Source of the DNA: UBA2279 sp041595875
Lineage (GTDB): Bacteria > Actinomycetota > Coriobacteriia > Anaerosomatales > Anaerosomataceae
NCBI GenBank assembly: GCA_041595875.1
Contig: JBFHJN010000005.1
Location: 8,171-72,170, forward strand
Length of the DNA: 64,000 nt
Reading direction: 5' to 3'
Numbering within the stretch: the stretch's first letter is position 1; every line of letters begins with the position of its first letter. The notes beneath the pieces were generated by a model. That model made no database searches. It was not told the DNA's origin and worked only from the letters and a program-made list of their open reading frames with translations. Position numbers and translations under genes: made by a program. This document shows positions 53,454 through 61,514 of the stretch, one piece after another.

Positions 53454-53810
53454 TCACGCTCTGTCAGAGAAGTTCACCATGCCGTGCGACATCGGCTTGC
53501 CGCCTATCACATGGATGTGCAAGTGGTGAACCGTTTGGGAAGCGTCCGCCCCCGAGTTCACGATGACACGATAACCGGACTCTTCGATCCCTTTGAGCTG
53601 GGCCACTCGCGATACAGCCGCAAACAGCTTGCCCAGCAGCTCTTCCGGGACGTTGTCGCTCATGTTCGCGTAGTGCTGCTTCGGGATGATCAGCGTGTGC
53701 ACCGGCCCTTGAGGGGCGATGTCGTCGAAAGCGATCAGCTCATCATCCTCGAAGACCATCTTCGAAGGTATCTCGCCCTTTGCGACCATACAGAAGATGC
53801 ATTCTGACAC
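53454..53810 (-). CDS. HIT family (Hint-like) hydrolase
   Basis: 118-residue histidine triad protein acting on nucleoside phosphoramidates or similar. N-terminal CIFCMVAKGEIPSKMVFEDD (C4 and C7) and the HIT motif VHHLHIHVIGG are standard. ATG at 53810; lies between degV and xseB in the same direction. Confidence 0.94.
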   Translation of the reverse strand: MSECIFCMVAKGEIPSKMVFEDDELIAFDDIAPQGPVHTLIIPKQHYANMSDNVPEELLGKLFAAVSRVAQLKGIEESGYRVIVNSGADASQTVHHLHIHVIGGKPMSHGMVNFSDRA

Positions 53811-53854
53811 GTGGTTCCCTCCTCTTCAGCTCACGACTCGAGACTCGCGAACGG

Positions 53855-54088
53855 TCAGGCGTCGCTCGCCTCATCCTCGTCAAGCTCCCCTACCAGCATG
53901 GTGACGCGTTGTTCAGCATCTGCCAACTTGGACCTACATGCCCTCAGCAGGCTCACTCCCCGCTCATACCGGGCCAGGCCATCTTCCAGCTCGAGCTGGC
54001 CGCTCTCCAGTGCCTTGACGATCTGCTCAAGCTCGGACAGGGCTGCCCCAAAGGACAACTCATCCACGGACTTGTCCAACTCATCCAT
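53855..54088 (-). CDS. xseB: Exodeoxyribonuclease VII small subunit
   Basis: 77-residue coiled-coil subunit that binds XseA. Core FGAALSELEQIVKALESGQL, ELEDGLARYERGVSLLRACR is diagnostic. An acidic tail follows. Abuts xseA with no gap (xseA stop at 54089). Confidence 0.95.
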   Translation of the reverse strand: MDELDKSVDELSFGAALSELEQIVKALESGQLELEDGLARYERGVSLLRACRSKLADAEQRVTMLVGELDEDEASDA

Positions 54089-55429
54089 CTAGCTCTCCGA
54101 TCTGACAGTCTCAACCACACAGCCGAGTCTCGTCTCGGCAAGGCGGACGGCGACGCGATCGCCCACTGCGACATCATCGGCCGACCGCACGACCCTGCTG
54201 CCTGACGAGTCATAGCATACCGCGTATCCGCGCCGGAGGATGGCCAAAGGAGACAGATCATCCAGCCTTGCGGAGTACCCGGTCACTTCGACCATGGCTC
54301 TCTCCATCATCCGTTGTCCGGCGTCCGTCAGACGTTCTCCGCTCCGGGCGATGGCGTCTTCATGACGCTCCGTCAGACGACCGGCCACGCGAGCCAGGCC
54401 TTGCTCGCAATGGGTGAGCGCCTCGTGGTCCCTGACAAGCCGAGCAGGCAATGCGCGGCGCAGGGCGACATCTGCAAGGTCCAAAGCCTGCATCGAGGTA
54501 CTGAACAGACAAGCCGGCTCGCGCATGACGGGCCGCTGCTGCAACAGACGCAAACGATGCTCACTGCCACGGATACTGTGATGCAGTGCCCTTCCCAGCA
54601 AGCGGGCCCTTCCATCGAGTCGCTTGCCCAACTCGTCGACAGACGGTGCCACCGCTTCCGCTGCCGCTGTCGGGGTCGATGCACGGAGGTCTGCCACCAT
54701 ATCGGCGATCGTGTTATCCGGTTCATGACCGATGCCGCTGACCACCGGCGGACGACTGGCCGCGACCGCCCGGGCCACCTCCTCCGTGTTGAACGGCATC
54801 AGGTCCTCATAGCTGCCCCCACCCCGTGCGAGGATGACCACATCGACGTCTCCTCCGGCAGACATCATGGCCAGTGCGCCGGCGATGGCATCCGCCGCCC
54901 CCTCACCCTCGACACGAACGCCTGCAATGACGAGCTCTGCCACAGGATAGCGGCGCCTCAGGGTACGTATGACGTCGTGCACCGCCTTCCCCCGGGGTGA
55001 GGTGACGAGTCCTATACGCGTAGGGAACTCAGGGATAGGCCGCTTGCGCGCATCAGACATCAGCCCGGCGTCTTCGAGGCGTCGGGCAAGCGCGGCAACC
55101 TGCATGCGCAAGACGCCCTCACCTGCGGGCGCCATGTTGCGCACCTGGAACTGCATGCGCCCCTTGGGAGCGTAGGCAGTGAACGATCCCGACACTTCCA
55201 CCAGCATTCCCGCGCGCAAGTCCATACCTGACGCCGCATAGACGTCGCGCCACATCAGGCACGGCAGAACCGCGAACTCGTCACCCAGAGTGAAGTACAC
55301 GGCCTTGTATCCGGGTTTGACGGTGCATTCGGAGACCTCACCCAACACCCGCACCTGGACGCGCTCTAGCGCACCCTTAGCCATGCGCATGGCGTCAGAG
55401 ACGCTGAGTGCCCTGTTTTCTGTTGTCAC
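54089..55429 (-). CDS. xseA: Exodeoxyribonuclease VII large subunit
   Basis: 446-residue nuclease degrading single-stranded DNA. N-terminal OB-fold (VRVLGEVSECTVKPGYKAVY) and catalytic domain RIGLVTSPRGKAVHDVIRTL, VVILARGGGSYEDLMPFNTE and SGIGHEPDNTIADMVADLRA. A coiled coil follows. GTG start at 55429 with AGGAGGGG upstream. Confidence 0.95.
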   Translation of the reverse strand: MTTENRALSVSDAMRMAKGALERVQVRVLGEVSECTVKPGYKAVYFTLGDEFAVLPCLMWRDVYAASGMDLRAGMLVEVSGSFTAYAPKGRMQFQVRNMAPAGEGVLRMQVAALARRLEDAGLMSDARKRPIPEFPTRIGLVTSPRGKAVHDVIRTLRRRYPVAELVIAGVRVEGEGAADAIAGALAMMSAGGDVDVVILARGGGSYEDLMPFNTEEVARAVAASRPPVVSGIGHEPDNTIADMVADLRASTPTAAAEAVAPSVDELGKRLDGRARLLGRALHHSIRGSEHRLRLLQQRPVMREPACLFSTSMQALDLADVALRRALPARLVRDHEALTHCEQGLARVAGRLTERHEDAIARSGERLTDAGQRMMERAMVEVTGYSARLDDLSPLAILRRGYAVCYDSSGSRVVRSADDVAVGDRVAVRLAETRLGCVVETVRSES

Positions 55430-55486
55430 AGCCCCTCCTTGCCTCTCGCGCCATGATATCCCGCACCACTGACACCGTGGGACAGC

Positions 55487-56650
55487 TTAGCGCTGCTCGA
55501 CCACCACTTCTCCGTCGGAGACGCGAAGAGAGATATCACCGCGAACAAGCGCCTCCAACTCCGCGCCGACCAGAGTGTGCCTCCAGCCCACCATGAGAGG
55601 ACAGTTCTCACGCTCTCCCTCGGCAAAGCTCTCGATCTCATCGCGAGTGGCAAGCAGCGTGGGGGCGACGCCGTGCTCGCGTGCGCGGATACGCACGAGC
55701 ACCCCGAGCAGATCGGAGAGCTGCGCGGCCGCCTTCGGCCCCCTCTTCCGCTTCGCCAGACGAGGGCGCTCCTCTTCCGGAACAGCCAGCCCGTCGGCCA
55801 CCGCTGCGATGATGCCAGCGCCGAATCGACCGACGGCCCGATCCCCAAGACCCCTGATGGCGCTCAATGATGCCGAATCCTGAGGGGCTCTCCGGGCGAC
55901 CTCGATGAGACTCTCGTCGCCGATGACCCAACGCTTGGGCAAGTCACGCCTTTGCGCTTCAAGCTCTCGCCACGCCGCGACGCTCCGCAGCACAGCCAGG
56001 GCCTTGCGATCCAGAGCAGATGCCCTCTTGACCCGTCGCCACTGCTCTTCTGGAACGACATCGTAGGTAGCAGGGTCAGCCATACGTTCGAAGTCTTGGG
56101 AAAGCCAGGCCAGTCTGCCTGCCTCCACCAGCTGATCGTGGAGCCGTGTGTACAGCTCAGTGAGGTAGCGGACATCGTTGAGCGCGTACTCGATCTGCGT
56201 CTGCTTCAAAGGACGCGCTGCCCAGTCTGTGAACGAGTCGCCTTTGTCGAGCTCCACTCCCAACACCGAGCGCACCAGCTGCCCGTAGCCCACCTGTGCT
56301 GGTTGCCCCGCCAGCGTGGCCGCAATCTGCGTGTCGAACACTGGCGCCGGGGTCTTGCCCATCTCGCGATAGAGGATCTCGACATCCTGGGAGCCTGCGT
56401 GGAACACCTTGGTGATCTCCGGACGCTCAAGCAAGCGCCAGAGCGGACCGAGGTCGGATATCGCGAGAGGGTCGATCGCAGCAACGACCTCGCCAACACC
56501 GATCTGAATGAGACAGAGCCTGGCGTAGTACGTCTTCTCGCGCATGAACTCCGTGTCGATAACGATGACCTTCGCATCACTGATGGACGCGACGAACGAT
56601 GAAAGAGCCTGCGAATCGGTTATGTACACGTAAGCACACGGTCCTCTCAT
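55487..56650 (-). CDS. rnd: Ribonuclease D
   Basis: 387-residue DEDD 3'-5' exoribonuclease for tRNA and small RNA maturation. Exo I D32 and E34 in VIDTEF, Exo II in FHAGSQDVEIL, Exo III in YALNDVRYLTELY; a C-terminal HRDC region follows (LDRKALAVLRSVAAWRELEA). The ATG at 56650 is chosen; the frame remains open far upstream to 57916 but that stretch lies antisense to the lipid-kinase gene and has no family similarity. Start confidence is moderate because the ribosome site is weak. Confidence 0.88.
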   Translation of the reverse strand: MRGPCAYVYITDSQALSSFVASISDAKVIVIDTEFMREKTYYARLCLIQIGVGEVVAAIDPLAISDLGPLWRLLERPEITKVFHAGSQDVEILYREMGKTPAPVFDTQIAATLAGQPAQVGYGQLVRSVLGVELDKGDSFTDWAARPLKQTQIEYALNDVRYLTELYTRLHDQLVEAGRLAWLSQDFERMADPATYDVVPEEQWRRVKRASALDRKALAVLRSVAAWRELEAQRRDLPKRWVIGDESLIEVARRAPQDSASLSAIRGLGDRAVGRFGAGIIAAVADGLAVPEEERPRLAKRKRGPKAAAQLSDLLGVLVRIRAREHGVAPTLLATRDEIESFAEGERENCPLMVGWRHTLVGAELEALVRGDISLRVSDGEVVVEQR

Positions 56651-56737
56651 CTTGCCTTGTAGATGCCGTATCATTGTTGAGAATCGAGTGTATCCCAAAG
56701 CTCGCCGGGCTTCGACATTCACGAGGCAGGGGCCACG

Positions 56738-57679
56738 TTGAACATCCTCATGGTGGCTAACATGCGCTCCGGATGGGGCGATCAGGGTCTGTACGCCTTC
56801 GTACGGGCTCTTGGAGAATCGGGCGCCGAGGTGACGCTCCGTTTCCTCAACGAGGGTGCCGACGTGTCTCATCTCGTCAGAGACGCCGACCACTACGACA
56901 AAGTCGTGGCCGCCGGAGGCGACGGGACCGTCTCGGCCATCGCCTACGAGCTTCGAAGCACCGGCGTACCCATCTTGGCCTACCCTGCCGGCACCGCGAA
57001 TCTCCTTGCACGCAATCTGAAGATGCCCCTGGACCCGGAGGCCCTTGCAGACCTGACCATGAACGGCGTCGCCGTGGACATCGACCTGGGTGAGATCCTG
57101 ACCGGCGAGGGCACAGCAGACGAACGTCGTTCGGGCTTCGTCATAATCGCCGGCGCAGGCTTCGACGCAGCCGTGATGGACGGTGCCCGCGAACTCAAGC
57201 CGGTCATCGGAGAAGGCGCCTACATCATCAGCGCCATCCAGAATCTTCAACCGACCGTTTCCGAATTCGAGATAACGCTCGATGGCGACCGCATAAAGAC
57301 CACCGGCATCGCGGTGCTGCTGGTGAATCTGGCACGAATACAGTTCGACCTCTCGGTCACCCACAACAGCGATGCCCGAGATGGCCTGTTCGAAGTCGTC
57401 ATCGTCAAGACCCGCAGCGTGGCGGGTCTCATTCCGGCGGTGTGGGCGGCTTTGCTCGACCGGGTCGGCCATCACCCGGCACGACCCGCTCTGGAGATAC
57501 ACACCGCCAGCAACATCACGGTATCCGCCAGTCCTTCGCTTCCACTTCAGGCAGACGGAGATACACTGGAACGACGCACGCCGATGTCCGCGCGTGTCCT
57601 GCCCGGAGCAGCCACATTCATCGTCGACCCCAGCTCCAAGGTGCTCACCGGTCCTGGCGAGCATCCTGGCCAAAGCTAG
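56738..57679 (+). CDS. Second diacylglycerol kinase-like lipid kinase
   Basis: 313-residue DAGK-catalytic-domain protein. The nucleotide motif VAAGGDGTVSAIAYEL and LAYPAGTANLLARNLKMPLD are clear; the N-terminal MVANMRSG is atypical. The TTG at 56738 has AGGGG 5 nt upstream. Its TAG forms a CTAG with the convergent transpeptidase gene. Distinct from the copy next to plsY, so it may act on another lipid. Confidence 0.82.
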   Translation: MNILMVANMRSGWGDQGLYAFVRALGESGAEVTLRFLNEGADVSHLVRDADHYDKVVAAGGDGTVSAIAYELRSTGVPILAYPAGTANLLARNLKMPLDPEALADLTMNGVAVDIDLGEILTGEGTADERRSGFVIIAGAGFDAAVMDGARELKPVIGEGAYIISAIQNLQPTVSEFEITLDGDRIKTTGIAVLLVNLARIQFDLSVTHNSDARDGLFEVVIVKTRSVAGLIPAVWAALLDRVGHHPARPALEIHTASNITVSASPSLPLQADGDTLERRTPMSARVLPGAATFIVDPSSKVLTGPGEHPGQS

Positions 57680-59382
57680 AGTCGCGTCTGGACCAAGGTT
57701 CCGATCGGTACCTGCGGGTAGAGCTTCAGGACGTCTGAGTTGTACATCCGGATACACCCGTGCGATGCCTTCGTGCCTATCACCCACGGTTCGTTGGTTC
57801 CGTGGATCGCATACGCGGTGTACACGAAACTGCTGCCATACTGCCGGAACATCCGCATCTTCCGGGGACCATACACACCTGAAGGGTCGGTCTGATACTT
57901 CGCAAGGATCTTCCATGTCGCAACAGGGGTCTCCATGCCGACCCGGCCGATCGCCACAGGATACGAGCTGATCAACTCATCCGACTTAACCCAGTACAAC
58001 CGGAAATCCGACTTATCCACGACTATGCATGTGCTTGCCGGGTAGCTGAGCCGGCGAATGGTCATGCTTGCGGAAGCGAGCCCGTCTTCGGGATTACCCG
58101 CTTCCACCCGCAGCTTCTCGCCAGATGCAGGCATCGCGACTTTGCCGAAGTCCACGGTCCCGTAGGAATTCGCGGCCTTGGTAGCGAGCAGCTTGTCACC
58201 TGCGTACAGCCTGCATTCGCTGGTGTTCACGCCCGTGGTGACTGTGACCCTCGCATACTTGGCCGTCAGGGTCGACTTAGGAGCAGTGAGCACAGGACGA
58301 GCCGGAGCACCCTCCAGTTGCTTCACTGTGTCTGCCGAGATGACCGCCGTTCCCCCGAACACGGTACACGAGGACATCTGGCTTTCTCGCTTCTCCACAA
58401 ACCGGGCAAGCTCGGCGCTGACGCGTGTGCGCGTGGTATACAACAACGGCATGCCGGACTTCGCGCACAGTACCGAGCCCGTCAAGGCGTCGGGCAGCGC
58501 CGCCGCCACCCCGAACGCACTCCCGTCAAGCCAGTCCCGACCGATAGCCTTTGCGGCCACGACCGCTGCCGTGCCGTACCTGTTGGATCCTGCCCAACGC
58601 TCGGAGGCGCCGAGAGCGTCGTATGTCTTGCTGCTCACGACCGCCGTACCACCGGCGACGATGATCTCGCCCGGTGCAAGCGCTTTGAGCGCGGCACTCG
58701 TCTGAGCGGGGACGCTGGAAAGCGTCGCGAACAAGACCGGCGCTCCGATTCGAGCGCTGATGGCCGACAAGGCCAAGGCATCGAACTGCCCGTCGAGCCC
58801 GTTTGCCACAAGCACGACGTCAGGCATTTCGAGCGAAGGACTGCTGGATGCCACGCGGCTGACTTCAGCCGCGATCAGCGCGGCGGTATCGAAGCGATCG
58901 ACGCCGGCGAAGGGACGCAGCACCTGCCCCTCCCCCACGATAGCCTCGAGAGCGGACACGCACGATTGCGAGACCGAGCGCGTACCCCCGACCACGGTCA
59001 CGGTCACGGTGGTGTTCGCAGAGACGATAGCCTCCAGCGCAGCCTTGGTGCTTACCGGGACAGAAGTATCTTCAACAAGCAAGATAGGTGCGTCATACGC
59101 CCAGCAAAGCCCTCCGGCGGCGAGCGGGTCTGCCAGCGACTTGTCCAATCCGGATGCTATCACCACATTGGAGACGTCCGCCCAACCCGGATAGCTCGCC
59201 TGCGCGATCGCGGCTGCGGTGTCATATCGGGTAGCTCCGGAGACACGCGTGGCATCGACAGACACCCTGACCGTCCCGCTGGGCCACTCGGTCGTCCTCG
59301 TCGCAGCCAGCGCCGAAGATGATACGGATAGAAGGGCGACACAGAGCGTCAGAGACAATGCAGAAACCCTGAAGCCACGCAT
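57676..59382 (-). CDS. CWB2-anchored L,D-transpeptidase (YkuD)
   Basis: 568-residue secreted protein: signal peptide (residues 1-27, ending SSSALA), three cell-wall-binding type 2 repeats (ATRVSGATRYDTAAAIAQA; FAGVDRFDTAALIAAE; WAGSNRYGTAAVVAAKA), a linker domain with Ig-like features (~385-450), and a YkuD catalytic domain with HGTNEPW and SHGCIRM (C543). CWB2 repeats bind anionic wall polymers; YkuD makes 3-3 cross-links or attaches proteins. The ATG at 59382 has GGAGGG 6 nt upstream. Confidence 0.9.
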   Translation of the reverse strand: MRGFRVSALSLTLCVALLSVSSSALAATRTTEWPSGTVRVSVDATRVSGATRYDTAAAIAQASYPGWADVSNVVIASGLDKSLADPLAAGGLCWAYDAPILLVEDTSVPVSTKAALEAIVSANTTVTVTVVGGTRSVSQSCVSALEAIVGEGQVLRPFAGVDRFDTAALIAAEVSRVASSSPSLEMPDVVLVANGLDGQFDALALSAISARIGAPVLFATLSSVPAQTSAALKALAPGEIIVAGGTAVVSSKTYDALGASERWAGSNRYGTAAVVAAKAIGRDWLDGSAFGVAAALPDALTGSVLCAKSGMPLLYTTRTRVSAELARFVEKRESQMSSCTVFGGTAVISADTVKQLEGAPARPVLTAPKSTLTAKYARVTVTTGVNTSECRLYAGDKLLATKAANSYGTVDFGKVAMPASGEKLRVEAGNPEDGLASASMTIRRLSYPASTCIVVDKSDFRLYWVKSDELISSYPVAIGRVGMETPVATWKILAKYQTDPSGVYGPRKMRMFRQYGSSFVYTAYAIHGTNEPWVIGTKASHGCIRMYNSDVLKLYPQVPIGTLVQTRL

Positions 59383-59488
59383 AGACTTCCCTCCATCGGC
59401 TGGCTTTGGGCGATTATACCCCGAGATACGACGTGTTCTGTGCACGAATACAAAGAGGCCCCGGCGACAGCCGAGGCCTCTGTACATT

Positions 59489-59563
59489 TGGTGGGCGCTA
59501 TAGGATTTGAACCTATGACCCCTTCCGCGTCGAGGAAGTGCTCTCCCACTGAGCTAAGCGCCC
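59489..59563 (-). tRNA. tRNA-Val (anticodon GAC)
   Basis: 75-nt cloverleaf with encoded CCA: acceptor GGGCGCT/AGCGCCC, D stem GCTC/GAGC, anticodon stem CTTCC/GGAAG with loop TCGACGC, T loop TTCAAAT. The base before the anticodon is C instead of the near-universal U33. Confidence 0.92.
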
Positions 59564-59594
59564 GTACACGCTGTCTTGCAGGACAGCGGAGCCT

Positions 59595-59623
59595 ATTGTA
59601 TCAGGATGTGCCGATTGTGCCAG
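59595..59623 (-). promoter_or_regulatory. Promoter of tRNA-Val
   Basis: CTGGCA (minus strand, 59618-59623), 17-nt spacer, TACAAT (59595-59600) with TG extension. A hairpin GCTGTC/GACAGC (59570-59587) sits in the leader before the mature tRNA. Confidence 0.55.
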
Positions 59624-59662
59624 TACCTTTCCAGGGAGATTTGAACTCTTTGGAATTCATCC

Positions 59663-59691
59663 TTGCACCGCCCCATACCCCTTGGTAGACT
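59663..59691 (+). promoter_or_regulatory. Promoter of tRNA-Gly
   Basis: TTGCAC (59663-59668), 17 nt, TAGACT (59686-59691), with the tRNA beginning 12 nt after the -10 box. Confidence 0.6.
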
Positions 59692-59702
59692 ACCCCTTGC
59701 GC

Positions 59703-59778
59703 GCGGACGTGGCTCAGTTGGTAGAGCACAACCTTGCCAAGGTTGGGGTCGCCGGTTCGAATCCGGTCGTCCGCTCCA
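59703..59778 (+). tRNA. tRNA-Gly (anticodon GCC)
   Basis: 76 nt with encoded CCA: acceptor GCGGACG/CGTCCGC, anticodon loop TTGCCAA, T loop TTCGAAT. Complete cloverleaf. Confidence 0.96.
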
Positions 59779-59791
59779 TAGATACCTCGGA

Positions 59792-59839
59792 GGTCGGCCC
59801 AAGGAGTAGTAGCGAAAGCCCTCCTGGCCGACCTTCTTT
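59792..59839 (+). terminator. Terminator after tRNA-Gly
   Basis: Stem GGTCGGCC (59792-59799) with GGCCGACC (59826-59833), extended by AGGAG/CTCCT, followed by TTCTTT. Confidence 0.75.
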
Positions 59840-59870
59840 GATTGAAGCGGTGCGCCAGGCACCGCAAGAT

Positions 59871-59944
59871 GGCGACGTGGCCAAGTGGCAAGGCAGGGGC
59901 CTGCAAAGCCCTTATCCCCGGTTCGAATCCGGGCGTCGCCTCCA
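59871..59944 (+). tRNA. tRNA-Cys (anticodon GCA)
   Basis: 74 nt with encoded CCA: acceptor GGCGACG/CGTCGCC, anticodon loop CTGCAAA, T loop TTCGAAT. Separated from tRNA-Gly by a terminator, so it may have its own promoter. Confidence 0.96.
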
Positions 59945-59954
59945 TGGATGCGAG

Positions 59955-59990
59955 AAGGACCCGCCCCTATCACAGGGGGCGGGTCCTTTC
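59955..59990 (+). terminator. Terminator after tRNA-Cys
   Basis: 13-bp stem (59955-59967 with 59976-59988), 8-nt loop, then TTTCTTCTT. Strong intrinsic terminator. Confidence 0.88.
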
Positions 59991-60078
59991 TTCTTGCGCG
60001 CGATCCGCCTGAACACCGCAGTGAGGAGGAGGGGGAACCGCGGTACGATCCTATCGGCGGATCGGCGCGACCGGAGAA

Positions 60079-60231
60079 CTAGACTCCGTACCGCACCTGG
60101 ATCTGCCGCGCCTGGTCGAGACGATACAGTCCGACCTCGAGGTCCTGCGGATCAGTGATGTTCTCGAGAGCCCACTTGAGGATGTCACGGGGTACGAGAG
60201 GGAAGCGCTTACGCGCCTGCGCCAAGGTCAT
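60079..60231 (-). CDS. Small basic protein (50 residues), unknown
   Basis: ORF reading MTLAQARKRFPLVPRDIL then KWALENITDPQDLEVGLYRL, ending with a basic Gln-rich stretch. AAGGAG lies 6 nt before the ATG, an ideal site. Helical and charged; no family recognised. It follows yqhA, and the 118 bp between them contain a degenerate GTAGCAG-like repeat tract (60244-60299). Expression is likely but untested. Confidence 0.55.
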   Translation of the reverse strand: MTLAQARKRFPLVPRDILKWALENITDPQDLEVGLYRLDQARQIQVRYGV

Positions 60232-60243
60232 GGCGATCTCCTT

Positions 60244-60299
60244 CTGTTCTACGACTACTGCTACGACTGTTGCTGCTACTGGTGACGCTGCTACGAAGG
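60244..60299. repeat. Degenerate short repeat tract
   Basis: Imperfect copies of CTACGACTACTG/CTGCTACG-type triplet-rich units (CTACGACTACTGCTACGACT, then GTTGCTGCTACTGG) between yqhA and the small ORF. Too short and irregular to classify. Confidence 0.4.
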
Positions 60300-60348
60300 A
60301 TCCATGTACTCACTCGATTGTGCTACCGAACGTAGGTTCTCGTCAACC

Positions 60349-60897
60349 TCACTGAGGATCATGGTGCCCCTTCACCAGCACCCGACCCACAAAGTACGTG
60401 AGCGCGGCGCTCACGAGCGCTATCCCGCCGCCCAGATACAGCAGCTCCAGGTAGGTCGCGCTACCTTCAGTCACTTTGCCGAGGAACAGAACCCCTAGCA
60501 CAACGATGACGACACTGACCAACTTCTCCTTCAGGTCCTCAAGATGACGGATCTTCAACCATGCGGGCAACGGAAGGCGATTGTCGATGAAAAGCTCGAA
60601 CAGCCCCAGTGCCATGATGTACAGCACGATCGCCAGCAGGTATACATCCGCCAGCTCGATGAATGCGACCGTCGCCTCCTTGAGTGAGGACTGCTTGGCG
60701 ATGATCGCTCCCACGGAACTCACGGCCTCACCGGTCGCAAGAACCACCATGGAGATCGACCCGATGAACAACCCCAAGACCGGGATTATGACGATGAACC
60801 GTGTCCAGGCGACAAGTCGCATACCCAGCTTCCGCTCGGCCGCCGAGGTTGGACGTGAGTCCTCATCGGATGTCATCGATGCAGTCTTCTCGGCCAT
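60349..60897 (-). CDS. YqhA family (UPF0114) membrane protein
   Basis: 182-residue protein with four hydrophobic helices and the segment YLLAIVLYIMALGLFELFID, characteristic of UPF0114. N- and C-termini are polar. Function unknown in all organisms. Its ATG abuts the ubiX stop (60898), so it is co-transcribed with the menaquinone genes. Confidence 0.85.
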   Translation of the reverse strand: MAEKTASMTSDEDSRPTSAAERKLGMRLVAWTRFIVIIPVLGLFIGSISMVVLATGEAVSSVGAIIAKQSSLKEATVAFIELADVYLLAIVLYIMALGLFELFIDNRLPLPAWLKIRHLEDLKEKLVSVVIVVLGVLFLGKVTEGSATYLELLYLGGGIALVSAALTYFVGRVLVKGHHDPQ

Positions 60898-61503
60898 TTA
60901 GGCTCCCCACCTATTGAAGAGGTTGTGCTCGATGCGCAAGACGTCAAGCACTTTGCCTACAACGAAGGACACAAGGTCGTCGATGGTGTCCGGCTTCTGA
61001 TAGAACGCGGGCATCGCCGGCACCACTATCGCTCCGGACTCCGTCAACGAGACCAGGTTGCGCAGGTGCACCAACGACAGTGGCGTCTCCCGTGGCATGA
61101 TCACCAAGGGGCGTCGCTCCTTGAGAGCGACGTCGGCAGCTCGTTCGGGCAGGTCCGAGCCAAGTCCGGCTGCCACACTCGCGCAGAACCCCATGCTCGC
61201 AGGAGCCACCACCACCGCATCAAGCGGTGAAGAGCCGCTGGCGATCGGGTCGAACAGGTCATCGGCGTACGCGATGCGCAAAGCATCGGTCCCGCTCACC
61301 TCGAGAAATGCAGCGAGGACGTTACGAGCGGCCGTGGCGTCATCTGCGGGCAGTTCGAAGCCCAGCTCGTATGCGCACACCTCACGGCCCGTCTCAGTCG
61401 CGCAGAAGACCACTTCGTGGCCCAACACCAGCAACTGCTCCGTGAGACGCATGCCGTACACGCTACCGGAGGCCCCGGTCATGATCACTGCGATGCGAGC
61501 CAT
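60898..61503 (-). CDS. ubiX: Flavin prenyltransferase UbiX
   Basis: 201-residue enzyme making prenylated FMN, the UbiD cofactor. Motifs: N-terminal MTGASGSVYGMRLTEQLL, VVAPASMGFCASVAAGLGSD, and RRPLVIMPRETPLSLVHLRN. Lies 11 bp after ubiA and two genes after ubiD, so cofactor and decarboxylase are co-produced. ATG at 61503. Confidence 0.95.
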   Translation of the reverse strand: MARIAVIMTGASGSVYGMRLTEQLLVLGHEVVFCATETGREVCAYELGFELPADDATAARNVLAAFLEVSGTDALRIAYADDLFDPIASGSSPLDAVVVAPASMGFCASVAAGLGSDLPERAADVALKERRPLVIMPRETPLSLVHLRNLVSLTESGAIVVPAMPAFYQKPDTIDDLVSFVVGKVLDVLRIEHNLFNRWGA

Positions 61504-61514
61504 GGCTTCCCTTT

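Noticed and set aside
55487..57916. An 809-codon open frame extending rnd far upstream
   Set aside because: Beyond ~56650 it is antisense to the lipid kinase, with no family similarity. High GC keeps the opposite frame open.
59682..60158. 158-codon ORF across the tRNA-Gly/tRNA-Cys region
   Set aside because: It translates tRNA genes and terminators.
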